A DNA stretch of 53,896 nucleotides from Bacillota bacterium (lineage in GTDB: Bacteria; Bacillota; Clostridia; Christensenellales; Aristaeellaceae). Location: positions 1 through 53,896 of the forward strand of contig JAEZHK010000090.1 in assembly GCA_023416655.1 (NCBI GenBank), in the 5' to 3' direction. Position numbers and translations under genes: made by a program. The notes under the pieces were generated by a model. That model had not been told where the DNA came from. It searched no databases and saw only the letters and a program-made list of their open reading frames with translations. This document shows, in pieces, positions 25,080-32,825 of this stretch; the first letter of the stretch is position 1; the number at the start of each line of letters is the position of its first letter.

Positions 25080-25430
25080 GTGCACGAACTGCCCATCACC
25101 CAGCGGATCATCGAGATCGCGTCCAGCGCGGCCCGAGAGCGCGGCGCGAAGAAGGTCACCCGGATCTTGTTGGTCGCAGGGGATGACTCCGGCTACATGC
25201 CCGACTCCATCCAGCTGTACTTCGATCTGATCAGCGCGGGCAGCCTGTGCGAAGGCGCGGCGGTGGCGTTTGAGACCGTGAAATCCATGCTGCGGTGCGA
25301 AACCTGCGGCGAGCTTTTTCAGCGGAAACCCTTTGACTTCACCTGCCCCTGCGGCGGTCAGGGACGGCCCACCGACATCGGGCGGGAATTCTTTGTAAAG
25401 GCGATCGAGGTGGAAAATGAGCCAGATTGA
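25080..25430 (+). CDS. hypA: Hydrogenase nickel incorporation protein HypA
   Basis: 116 residues from a GTG. The mature N-terminus MHELPITQRI holds the invariant His2/Glu3 nickel site. It delivers Ni with HypB to the hydrogenase large subunit. The zinc knuckle is CETCG ... FTCPCGG: the first pair is normal CxxC, but the second is C-P-C, one residue shorter than the usual CPxC. AAAAGGAG lies eight bases upstream. Its end overlaps hypB by 14 bp. Confidence 0.93.
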   Translation: MHELPITQRIIEIASSAARERGAKKVTRILLVAGDDSGYMPDSIQLYFDLISAGSLCEGAAVAFETVKSMLRCETCGELFQRKPFDFTCPCGGQGRPTDIGREFFVKAIEVENEPD

Positions 25431-26064
25431 CATCCAGGAGTCCATCTACAAGCGAAACGACGAACTGGCAGCGGAGCTGAAGCGGGAATTGACCGGAAGG
25501 GGTGTGTTCTGCGTCAACGTGCTTGGCGCGCCGGGCGTGGGCAAGACCACCGCGCTGATCCGGCTGATCCCGATGCTCCATGGCCCTGCCGCCGTCATCG
25601 AAGGCGACATCGAGTCGGACATTGACACGGAAAAGCTCAAAAAGCTGGGCATCCCCGCCTATCAGATCAACACCCACGGCGCGTGCCACCTGGAGACCCC
25701 GGTGATCCGGGAGGCATCGGAGGCGATCGGCCTAACGAGCGGCTTCCTGTTCATCGAAAACATCGGAAACCTCGTGTGTCCCGCGGAATTCGTGATCGGC
25801 GAACACATCAAGCTTTTGATCACCTCGGTCACCGAGGGCAGCGACAAGCCCTACAAGTACCCGCTGGCGTTTGAAAAGGCCGACGCGATTCTGATCAACA
25901 AGGTGGACCTTGCTCCTTACGTGGACTTTGACGAGGAATACTACCTGAAGGGCGTGCGCGCGCTTAACCAGAACGTACAGGTATTCCGCGTCTCGGGGCA
26001 CACCGGAGAAGGCTTCGAAGAGGTGGCAACGTGGCTCAACCACCGCGCGCATTCCGAAGCGTAG
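25417..26064 (+). CDS. hypB: Hydrogenase nickel incorporation GTPase HypB
   Basis: 215 residues. SIMIBI-class GTPase with P-loop GAPGVGKTT, metal-binding HGACHLE segment, switch region FIENIGNLVCP, and guanine specificity motif INKVDL. There is no His-rich N-terminal nickel store and no N-terminal CxxCGC site, so nickel handling relies on the G-domain site and HypA. Overlaps both hypA and hypF. Confidence 0.95.
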   Translation: MSQIDIQESIYKRNDELAAELKRELTGRGVFCVNVLGAPGVGKTTALIRLIPMLHGPAAVIEGDIESDIDTEKLKKLGIPAYQINTHGACHLETPVIREASEAIGLTSGFLFIENIGNLVCPAEFVIGEHIKLLITSVTEGSDKPYKYPLAFEKADAILINKVDLAPYVDFDEEYYLKGVRALNQNVQVFRVSGHTGEGFEEVATWLNHRAHSEA

Positions 26065-28310
26065 CCTTCGCGGGGCTGGTGCAGGGCGTGGGCTTTAGGC
26101 CCACGGTGGCGCTGCTGGCGGCGGAACACGGCGTGACCGGCTGGGTCCGAAACGCCGGGGGCCTCGCGGAGTGCCTCTTGTCCGGAGAAACGGCGGCCGT
26201 CGAAGCGCTGCTTCAGGCGATTCAGGCCCGGTTCTCCATCCTGCGCATGGAGGTGCGGGAAGTGCCGCCCTTTGAGGTGGCGGATTTTCGCATTCTGGAA
26301 AGCGGAGAAGCACCGGAAGGGGAAGCCCTGCCCGCGCTTGTCCCGCCTGACGCGCCGGTTTGCGACGAATGCCTCCGCGAGATGCGGGACCCTTCAAATC
26401 GGCGTTATCGGCACCCGTTCATCAGCTGCTCCGCCTGCGGCCCGCGTTATTCGATCATCAAAGCGCTGCCCTACGATCGGGGGACCACCTCCATGCGCGC
26501 CTTCCCGATGTGCAAGGCTTGCGCGGCCGAGTACACGGCTTTGCAGGACCGCCGCTTCCACGCGCAGACCATCGCCTGCCCGGACTGCGGCCCGAAGCTG
26601 ACCTACCTGCGGGACGGCGCTTCGCAGCCCGACCCGATCGCCTCCGCCGCGCGGGACATCCTGCGGGATGGTATTGCGCAGCCGGACCCGATTGCATCCG
26701 CCGCGCGGGACATCCTGCGAGGCGGCGTTGTCGCGGTCAAGGGCATCGGCGGCTACCACCTCGCGTGTCTGCCGGAGGAAGAGCCGGTGAACCGCCTCAG
26801 GCGGATGAAGGGGCGGGAGCAAAAGCCGTTCGCGCTGATGTTCCGAAGCCTCGAAGACATTGAGGCTGTCTGCGAGGTTGGCCCGGAGGAGCGCGCGCTG
26901 CTGAAAAGCTTTGCGCGGCCCATCGTGCTCCTCTCCGTCAAGACGCCCGCATTCAGTGAAAACGTGGCTTCGGGCAGCCTGGAATACGGCTGTTTTTTGC
27001 CGTACACGCCGGTGCACCACCTGCTTATGGACGAGGTCGCTTCGGGCAGCGCAAAAGCGTTGGTCATGACCAGCGCGAATGTCAGCGGCGAGCCGATCCT
27101 CTTCGAGGAAGCGCAGGTTTCAACCTTTGCGCCCGGAGAACTCTCGGGCATCCTGACCCATGACCGGCCCATCGAAAACCCGCTGGACGATTCGGTGGCG
27201 CGGGTGATCGACGGCGCGCCGCAGATCCTGCGCCGCGCGCGGGGCTACGCGCCGCTGCCCGTTCCCATCGGGGGTGGCGGGAAGGTCTTTGCCGCCGGGG
27301 GCGACCTGAAGGCCGCCTGCTGCGTGTTGGAAGGCGGGTACGCCCACATCGGCCCGCACATCGGCGACTTGGAGGACGAAGGCTGCTCGGAGCGCTACGG
27401 GCGTATCGCCGGGAACCTTTTGGAGCTTCTGGGCGCGGAGCCGGAAAAGGCGGCCTGCGACATGCACCCGCGCTACTTCAGCGCGGAGTACGCCCGGCGG
27501 ACAGGGCTTCCGATTGCCTGCGTTCAGCATCACCACGCGCATATCGCCTCGGTGATGGCGGAGCACGGCCTTTCCCGTGCGCTGGGTGTGGCCTTCGACG
27601 GCACCGGCTATGGCACGGACGGCACCGTCTGGGGTGGGGAATTCCTGCTGTGCGAGGGCGCGGAGTTCCGGCGCGCCGGGCACCTGCTGCCCGTCAGAAT
27701 GGCGGGCGGCGACGAATCCATGCGCGACGGGGCCAAGACCGCGGCCTGCTTCCAGGCGGCAAGCGGCGCTAAACCGGACTACCCCGGTTGGGACGTGCTG
27801 GAAAAGGCGCTGAGCCTTGGCATCAACGCGGTCGAATCCTCCAGCATGGGGCGGCTGTTTGACGCCGCGTCCTCGATTCTTGGCGTCTGCCGGGAGAACC
27901 GCTACGAGGGCGAGTGCGCGATCCTGCTGGAGCGTGAGGCAACGCTTGCGATGCGGGCTGGGATCGAACCTGCGCCGCTGGCCTTTGACCTTATGGAAAT
28001 GGGCGGGCGGATCGTCGCCGACTGGCGGCCCGTGGTCCGGGCGCTGTCCGCGGGCGGGAGCGTCCCGGCGCTGGCGCTTGGCTTCCACGAGGCGGTCGTC
28101 GGGATGGTCGAGCGCGTTTCAAGCATCCTATGCGAGCGGTACGGCGTCCGGGACATCGCGCTGTCCGGCGGCGTATTCCTGAATCGGCTCATCACCGAAG
28201 GATGCCTCAAGCGGCTTCGCGCGCTTGGATTTAGGGTATATTTGAATCGTCAGGCGCCGCCGGGCGACGGCGGGATCAGCCTGGGACAGGCATTTGTCGC
28301 GTCAAGGTAA
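26031..28310 (+). CDS. hypF: Carbamoyltransferase HypF
   Basis: 759 residues. Makes the cyanide ligands of the NiFe site from carbamoyl phosphate. Domains in order: acylphosphatase (AGLVQGVGFRP, residues 14-24); zinc fingers (CDECLREMRDPSNRR, FISCSACGPRYS, CKACAAEY, CPDCGPK); YrdC-like domain (GIGGYHLACLP; TSANVSGEPI); and Kae1-like domain with metal histidines in CVQHHHAHIASVMAEHG and GTGYGTDGTVWGGEF. Starts at a GTG 34 bp inside hypB. A tandem 18-residue duplication sits between the zinc and YrdC domains (see repeat at 26625). Otherwise complete. Confidence 0.96.
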   Translation: MAQPPRAFRSVAFAGLVQGVGFRPTVALLAAEHGVTGWVRNAGGLAECLLSGETAAVEALLQAIQARFSILRMEVREVPPFEVADFRILESGEAPEGEALPALVPPDAPVCDECLREMRDPSNRRYRHPFISCSACGPRYSIIKALPYDRGTTSMRAFPMCKACAAEYTALQDRRFHAQTIACPDCGPKLTYLRDGASQPDPIASAARDILRDGIAQPDPIASAARDILRGGVVAVKGIGGYHLACLPEEEPVNRLRRMKGREQKPFALMFRSLEDIEAVCEVGPEERALLKSFARPIVLLSVKTPAFSENVASGSLEYGCFLPYTPVHHLLMDEVASGSAKALVMTSANVSGEPILFEEAQVSTFAPGELSGILTHDRPIENPLDDSVARVIDGAPQILRRARGYAPLPVPIGGGGKVFAAGGDLKAACCVLEGGYAHIGPHIGDLEDEGCSERYGRIAGNLLELLGAEPEKAACDMHPRYFSAEYARRTGLPIACVQHHHAHIASVMAEHGLSRALGVAFDGTGYGTDGTVWGGEFLLCEGAEFRRAGHLLPVRMAGGDESMRDGAKTAACFQAASGAKPDYPGWDVLEKALSLGINAVESSSMGRLFDAASSILGVCRENRYEGECAILLEREATLAMRAGIEPAPLAFDLMEMGGRIVADWRPVVRALSAGGSVPALALGFHEAVVGMVERVSSILCERYGVRDIALSGGVFLNRLITEGCLKRLRALGFRVYLNRQAPPGDGGISLGQAFVASR
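26625..26732 (+). repeat. Tandem 54-bp in-frame duplication inside hypF
   Basis: Two 18-codon units (26625-26678 and 26679-26732). Both encode QPDPIASAARDILR followed by DGIA or GGVV. They are about 83% identical in DNA, so the duplication is not brand new. It lies at the zinc-finger/YrdC linker. Confidence 0.9.
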
Positions 28311-28334
28311 CTGTCAAAACATGAGGTGATTTTT

Positions 28335-28550
28335 ATGTGCGTCGCCGCCGCGGGTGTCGTGGTTTCGATGGACGGGGATTGGGCGAAGGTGGATGTACTC
28401 GGCAACCGCGTCAGCGTGCACGTGGGGTTTGTGCAGCCGAAAATCGGGGACTGGGTGCTGGTGCACGCGGGCTACGCAATGCAGGTGCTCACGCCCGAAG
28501 CCGCCGAGGAGCTTGTCGCGCTGCACGAGGAAATTGGAGGCGCGCTGTGA
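28335..28550 (+). CDS. hypC: Hydrogenase assembly chaperone HypC
   Basis: 71 residues. The essential N-terminal Met-Cys (MCVAAAGVV) and GDWVLVHAGYAMQVL are the family marks. Carries the Fe(CN)2CO unit with HypD to the apo large subunit. ATG 28335 is chosen because Cys2 must become N-terminal; the upstream GTG at 28326 would bury it. Four-base overlap with hypD. Confidence 0.95.
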   Translation: MCVAAAGVVVSMDGDWAKVDVLGNRVSVHVGFVQPKIGDWVLVHAGYAMQVLTPEAAEELVALHEEIGGAL

Positions 28551-29605
28551 GGGCTTCCGAGGCGCTTGAGCGCATCCAACACTACAAAGGGCCGCGCGTC
28601 AATGTGATGGAAGTCTGCGGCACCCATACCGCCGCCATCGCGCGGGCGGGCCTGAGGGCGCTGCTTCCGGAATCCGTCCGGCTGGTGTCCGGGCCGGGCT
28701 GTCCCGTGTGCGTGACCGAACCGGGCTTCATCGACGCGCTGAACGAAATTTCGCTCAGGCCCGGCCACCGCGTGTTCGCCTTCGGCGACATGCTGCGGGT
28801 GCCGGGCAGCAGCTTGAGCCTTAACGGGGCCAAGGCGGCGGGTGGGCGTGTTTCGATGTTCCTGGGGCCGCACGACCTGATCGCCTATGCTGCTGAACAC
28901 TCCGAGGAGACCTGCGTGGTGGCGGCAGTCGGGTTTGAGACAACCGCGCCGGTGTACGCGCTGCTCCTTCAGGAGGCGGAGAAAGCGGGCCTTGAAAACG
29001 TCCGGCTGGTTTCCGCGCTCAAGACGATGATCGAGCCGCTTAAGTTTCTCGCTGCGGCACAGAACGGGATCGACGCGTTTCTCTGCCCCGGCCACGTTTC
29101 GGTGCTGATCGGAAGCAGCGTCTTTGAGCCGCTCGCGGAGGAATTCCGAAAGCCCTTTATGATCGCGGGCTTCGAACCACAGGACATCCTGATTGGGATC
29201 AGCGAAATTCTGGACCAGTTGGAATCCGGACGGCCGCGCGCGGCAAACCTCTACCCCCGCGCCGTCACGCGGGAGGGAAACCGGCCCGCGATGGACGCGA
29301 TCAGCAAGTTCTTTGAACCCTCGGACGAGCGGTGGCGTGGGATCGGTTTGATTCCCGGTTCGGGACTTCGGCTGCGGCGGGAGTACGCGCGCTTCGACGC
29401 GTGGCCGGGGGATTTGCCCCACGGCAAGGAAAGCCCCGCCTGCCGCTGCGGCGATGTGATGCTGGGGCGCATTGTGCCGCCCGAATGCCCGCTGTTCATG
29501 CGCGGCTGCGACCCAACCCATCCGGTGGGCGCGTGCATGGTGTCTGCGGAAGGCTCCTGCGGAATCTGGTCAAGTAGTCCGCAAAGCCCAATCCCTGCGA
29601 TCTGA
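28547..29605 (+). CDS. hypD: Hydrogenase formation protein HypD
   Basis: 352 residues from a GTG overlapping the hypC stop (GTGA), after GGAGG. Scaffold for Fe(CN)2CO assembly. Visible motifs: MEVCGTHTAAIAR, SGPGCPVCVTEPG, and the C-terminal iron-sulfur cysteines in CRCGDVMLG, CPLFMRGCDPTHPVGACMVS and EGSC. After EGSC-GIW the last ~11 codons (SSSPQSPIPAI) come from the inserted palindromic element at 29571-29736, so the natural C-terminus has been replaced. The essential part is intact. Confidence 0.93.
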   Translation: MRASEALERIQHYKGPRVNVMEVCGTHTAAIARAGLRALLPESVRLVSGPGCPVCVTEPGFIDALNEISLRPGHRVFAFGDMLRVPGSSLSLNGAKAAGGRVSMFLGPHDLIAYAAEHSEETCVVAAVGFETTAPVYALLLQEAEKAGLENVRLVSALKTMIEPLKFLAAAQNGIDAFLCPGHVSVLIGSSVFEPLAEEFRKPFMIAGFEPQDILIGISEILDQLESGRPRAANLYPRAVTREGNRPAMDAISKFFEPSDERWRGIGLIPGSGLRLRREYARFDAWPGDLPHGKESPACRCGDVMLGRIVPPECPLFMRGCDPTHPVGACMVSAEGSCGIWSSSPQSPIPAI

Positions 29606-29736
29606 CTTGATCTTTTTCCGCCCTACTGTGTCGCTCTCCGCTTGAAATAGCGCCGCTATTCCTGCGCTGCGGCTCATTGCAGGACGAAAAAATCTCTGCG
29701 TCATATCATCAGCTCTTAGACTTCGCAAACTACTAG
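29571..29736. mobile_element. MITE-like near-palindromic insertion between hypD and hypE
   Basis: 166 bp with imperfect terminal inverted repeats (29571-29586 against 29721-29736, 12 of 16 matches). Nested inner inverted repeats run from TGATCTTTTTCCGCCC to GGACGAAAAAATC, centred on a perfect AATAGCG-C-CGCTATT (29646-29660). It has no coding capacity. It begins within hypD, supplies its stop, and ends just before the hypE ribosome binding site. No clear target-site duplication. Confidence 0.65.
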
Positions 29737-29751
29737 GGAGGGGGAGGGCAC

Positions 29752-30732
29752 TTGAAGATCGAGATGGCGCACGGCGGCGGCGGCGTGCAGACGAACGAGC
29801 TGATCCGCGAGGTGTTCGCAAAGCACCTCTCAAACGAGTACCTGGACCCGATGGGCGACGCAGCGGTACTTCCGCTGCCCGGAACGCGCATCGCCATGAC
29901 CACCGACGCCTTTGTGGTGAAGCCGCTGTTCTTTCCCGGCGGGGACATCGGGCGGCTCAGCGTATGCGGCACGGTCAATGACCTTTTGATGGCGGGCGCA
30001 ACGCCGCTGTACCTTACGGCGTCCTTCGCCATCGAGGAAGGCATGGAGATTTCCGACCTGGACCGGATCGCCCGGTCGATGCGCGAGACCGCCGACGAGG
30101 CGGGCGTGAAGATCGTGGCGGGGGACACCAAGGTCGTGGAGGGCAGCGGGGGCCTGATCATCACCACGGCGGGCGTGGGCGCGATCCTGGGCGAGCCGGT
30201 AGCAATCTCCGGCGTGAAGCCCGGCGACGCGCTGCTCTTGTCCGGAAACCTCGGCGATCACCACGCCGCGATCCTCTCCAGCCGCATGGGCATCGAAAAC
30301 GGCATCGTGAGCGACGATGCGCCGCTCACCGAGATGGTCCGCGCGCTGCAGGCGGCGGGGATTCCGCTGCACGCCCTCCGGGACGTGACCCGCGGCGGCC
30401 TTGCCACCATCCTGAATGAAGTCGCTGCCGCCTCCGGTTGCCGGATCGAACTGGAGCAAAAGCGCCTGCCGGTCGGGCGGGAGGTGCGCGGACTGTGCTC
30501 CATCCTGGGCCTTGATCCATTGTACATGGGCAACGAGGGCAAGCTGATCGCCGTCGTGCCGGAGAATCGGGCGGAGGAGGCGCTTGAAATCCTTCGCGCC
30601 AGCCGGTACGGGGAGAACGCGCAGCGAATCGGCAGAGCCGAGGCGGGGAAGGGCGTGACGCTGGTCACGGAATTCGGCGGCCGACGCATCCTGCCGTCCC
30701 TGAACGGCGAAGGGCTTCCGAGAATCTGCTGA
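29752..30732 (+). CDS. hypE: Hydrogenase expression/formation protein HypE
   Basis: 326 residues from a TTG preceded by GGGAGG. PurM-like ATPase that dehydrates the carbamoyl group delivered by HypF to a thiocyanate on its C-terminal Cys. Visible: MAHGGGGVQTNELI, GDAAVLPLPG, MTTDAFVVKPLFFPGGD, GDTKVVEG, DVTRGGLATILNE, and the invariant end PRIC with the acceptor Cys. It completes the hypABFCDE set. Confidence 0.96.
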   Translation: MKIEMAHGGGGVQTNELIREVFAKHLSNEYLDPMGDAAVLPLPGTRIAMTTDAFVVKPLFFPGGDIGRLSVCGTVNDLLMAGATPLYLTASFAIEEGMEISDLDRIARSMRETADEAGVKIVAGDTKVVEGSGGLIITTAGVGAILGEPVAISGVKPGDALLLSGNLGDHHAAILSSRMGIENGIVSDDAPLTEMVRALQAAGIPLHALRDVTRGGLATILNEVAAASGCRIELEQKRLPVGREVRGLCSILGLDPLYMGNEGKLIAVVPENRAEEALEILRASRYGENAQRIGRAEAGKGVTLVTEFGGRRILPSLNGEGLPRIC

Positions 30733-30804
30733 CCGCAGGCAACGGCATGATCTCGACGACCGGAAACACATGCAAAACCCTGTGCGGATCGGAGCCGGAA
30801 GCGG

Positions 30805-30833
30805 TTGACAACGCGCGCACTGCGTGCGATAAT
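30805..30833 (+). promoter_or_regulatory. Consensus promoter of a structured RNA / methyltransferase
   Basis: TTGACA (30805-30810), 17 bp, GATAAT (30828-30833). Predicted start is about 30840, exactly the first base of a 16-bp closing stem. Confidence 0.8.
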
Positions 30834-30839
30834 CATTTC

Positions 30840-31003
30840 GGCAGCGGACGAAAAACATGGGAGGGATTCCCTCCGGCCGGCGCTTGCGCCGACTCGGAAA
30901 AGAGAGAAAGAAGCGGTTGCGGTTGCAGAATCGCCTGAAGAGGCTTTTTTGCCGCACCCTTCTGTCTTTCGGGGGAGCCCTCTTTTTTCGTCCGCTGCCT
31001 TTT
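30840..31003 (+). ncRNA. Discrete structured RNA (6S-like sRNA or riboswitch leader, class unknown)
   Basis: Ends pair perfectly over 16 bp (30840-30855 with 30984-30999) and the 3' arm runs into TTTT (31000-31003). Inside are GAGGG-ATT-CCCTC and CGGCG-CTTG-CGCCG hairpins, GAAAGA and GCGG segments that pair with TCTTTC and CCGC, and an apical GCCT-GAAG-AGGC followed by six T's. A 160-nt rod with paired ends and its own promoter resembles 6S RNA in plan, but I cannot match the 6S bubble sequence. A methyltransferase RBS begins only 8 nt later, so it could also be a leader. Confidence 0.5.
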
Positions 31004-31024
31004 GATTGAGAAAGGAGATTATAT

Positions 31025-31855
31025 ATGCTGCTTGACGATCTTTTTGCCGCGGCCCGGCGGCCTGAATTGTACGTTCCGGGCGAAGAACTGTGGAACGATG
31101 CGCACATTGCCAAGGGGATGCTTCAGGCGCACCTCGCGCCGGATACCGACGCCGCCAGCTACCGGCCTGAGAGGATCAGGACGATCTGCGGGCATCTTCC
31201 AGGCGCGCTGGGGCTGAAGCCCGGTGACTGCGTAGCGGACCTGGGCTGCGGGCCGGGGCTTTATTGCGCGCAGTTGGCCGCGCTGGGGTATTTTACGGCC
31301 GGCATCGACCGTTCGGAGAGTTCAATCCATTACGCTCGGGAACACGCGTCAGATCGGGAGGGCTACCGTCTGGCGAGCTATCTGGAACCCTTCGGGGAGG
31401 CATGTTACGACGCGGCTATGATGATCTCGCAGGACTATGGCGTGCTGAGCCCGGAGAACCGGCAGGTTCTGCTCGCAAATATTCGCCGTGCGCTGAAGCC
31501 GGGCGGCTGCTTCGCGTTTGACGTGCCCACGATGGCCGCCTACCGTCGCAGGCTGGATGAATCCTCTGCCAAGTGGTATGCCTCGGAATCCGGCTTCTGG
31601 CGACCGGGGCGACATTTCGTGCTTCAGGACACGCTTTTCTACCAGGAGCAATGCGCGCTCTGCGACCTCTACGTCGTGCTGGATGAGGGCGGAACGAAGG
31701 TCTACCGCGTCTGGCAGACTTTCTTCATGCCGGAATCCATCACCCGGGAGCTTGAGAAAAACGGCTTTGCGGTCGAGGCTGTTTTAAGTGGCCTCGATGG
31801 CGGCGCGTTTGACCCGGCCTCGCCCGAGATGGGCATCCTCTGCAGGAAGGCTTGA
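31025..31855 (+). CDS. Class I SAM-dependent methyltransferase
   Basis: 276 residues. Motif I is VADLGCGPGLYCAQL near residue 64, the acidic ribose-binding residue is in FTAGIDRSESS, and motif post-II/III is LKPGGCFAFDVPT. The rest is a substrate domain with a conserved aromatic-rich stretch. Substrate unknown; the sequence looks like a small-molecule methyltransferase. AAAGGAG precedes ATG 31025. Transcribed from the promoter at 30805 through the structured RNA. Convergent with the hydrogenase operon. Confidence 0.85.
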   Translation: MLLDDLFAAARRPELYVPGEELWNDAHIAKGMLQAHLAPDTDAASYRPERIRTICGHLPGALGLKPGDCVADLGCGPGLYCAQLAALGYFTAGIDRSESSIHYAREHASDREGYRLASYLEPFGEACYDAAMMISQDYGVLSPENRQVLLANIRRALKPGGCFAFDVPTMAAYRRRLDESSAKWYASESGFWRPGRHFVLQDTLFYQEQCALCDLYVVLDEGGTKVYRVWQTFFMPESITRELEKNGFAVEAVLSGLDGGAFDPASPEMGILCRKA

Positions 31856-31913
31856 TCCTCGAAACAACTTCCTCCCGCGTGATGCTACGGGAAGTCACTA
31901 TCTTCGGACAATG

Positions 31914-31944
31914 AAAACCGCCTGCCGTATTCCGCGGCAGGCGG
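31914..31944 (-). terminator. Terminator of the hydrogenase operon
   Basis: Perfect 10-bp stem CCGCCTGCCG/CGGCAGGCGG (31918-31927 with 31935-31944). Read on the minus strand it is followed by TTTT (31914-31917). It also stands after the convergent methyltransferase gene. It fixes the 3' end of the ~9.9-kb operon. Confidence 0.8.
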
Positions 31945-31962
31945 CTCATGAGAAACGGATTG

Positions 31963-32469
31963 CTATTGACCTTCCCAGCATTCGCCGATGGCGCAGCGTA
32001 GCGCATCGCAGAGTTCGTCCACAGCGGAGGCGACCGCCGGGGTCATCGGTCCGTCGAACTCCAGGCTCTGGGACTGGATGCCCAGGAGGGCCGATTTTGC
32101 GCCCGTATCGCCCGCCAGGTAGTTGATCAGGACCTTGAGCGGCAGCATGTGCGAGAGAAACGCGGGCCCGCCCACGTTCTCCGGCGGGATGTCAACGATC
32201 TCGCCGGGGGCAAGGCCCACGTTGGCCGCGTCCACCACCAATAGGTGCGTAGGGCTAAACGCGCGGATCTTGCCGCTGAAGTTCTCCGGCGCGGTTTCGC
32301 CGGGGCAGAAGAGGAGGCGCGGGTGCGCGCTCGGCGGATACGCCTCCATCAGGCGCGTCACAACCTCCATGCCCGCGGCGTCGTCCGCCCGGAGCGTGGA
32401 GCCCGCGCCCACGACCGCGAGGCGCTCCGCGCCGCGCAGCCAGTCCTTTAGGAATTCTCTTGCGTCCAA
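31963..32469 (-). CDS. Hydrogenase maturation protease (HycI-like)
   Basis: 168 residues from a TTG three bases after the ferredoxin stop, preceded by GAGGGA. LAVVGAGSTLRADDAAG is the HycI/HybD N-terminal motif with the first nickel-sensing acidic residue; LLVVDAANVG holds the second, and LSHMLPLKVLINYL the histidine. It would cut the C-terminal ~45 residues from the large subunit after Ni insertion. Last gene of the operon. Confidence 0.88.
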   Translation of the reverse strand: MDAREFLKDWLRGAERLAVVGAGSTLRADDAAGMEVVTRLMEAYPPSAHPRLLFCPGETAPENFSGKIRAFSPTHLLVVDAANVGLAPGEIVDIPPENVGGPAFLSHMLPLKVLINYLAGDTGAKSALLGIQSQSLEFDGPMTPAVASAVDELCDALRCAIGECWEGQ

Positions 32470-32471
32470 GG

Positions 32472-32825
32472 TCAGATTTCCCTCGTCAGCGAACTTTTGT
32501 CGCCGCTGGCCAGCTCGAAAACCTGCGTGTTCTCCAGCGCATCCTTGTTGCAGGAGTCCACGCATTGGCCGCAGTACAGGCATTTGTCCAGGTGGACGAT
32601 GGCCTTGAACTGTTTGTCCGCGACTTTCTCAATGGTGATGGCGTTGGCCGGGCACACGCGCATGCACAGCTTGCAGCCGACGCATTTGTCGGCGTGGAAC
32701 TTCAGCGCGCCGCGGAACTTGTCCGGCACCTGTGCCTGCACCGCCGGGTACAAGACGGTGTCGGTCTTCTTTGACATCATATTGAGGAGGAACGGCACCA
32801 TTTTGCCGGGGATGGTTTTCATCAT
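32472..32825 (-). CDS. Hydrogenase ferredoxin-like subunit (NuoI/HycF/EchF type)
   Basis: 117 residues. Two [4Fe-4S] motifs, CVGCKLCMRVCPANAI and CLYCGQCVDSCNKDAL, sit after a ~45-residue N-terminal arm. The second lacks the usual final Cys-Pro (CN instead). It would pass electrons from soluble ferredoxin to the small subunit. Four-base overlap with the NuoH-like gene. Confidence 0.92.
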   Translation of the reverse strand: MMKTIPGKMVPFLLNMMSKKTDTVLYPAVQAQVPDKFRGALKFHADKCVGCKLCMRVCPANAITIEKVADKQFKAIVHLDKCLYCGQCVDSCNKDALENTQVFELASGDKSSLTREI

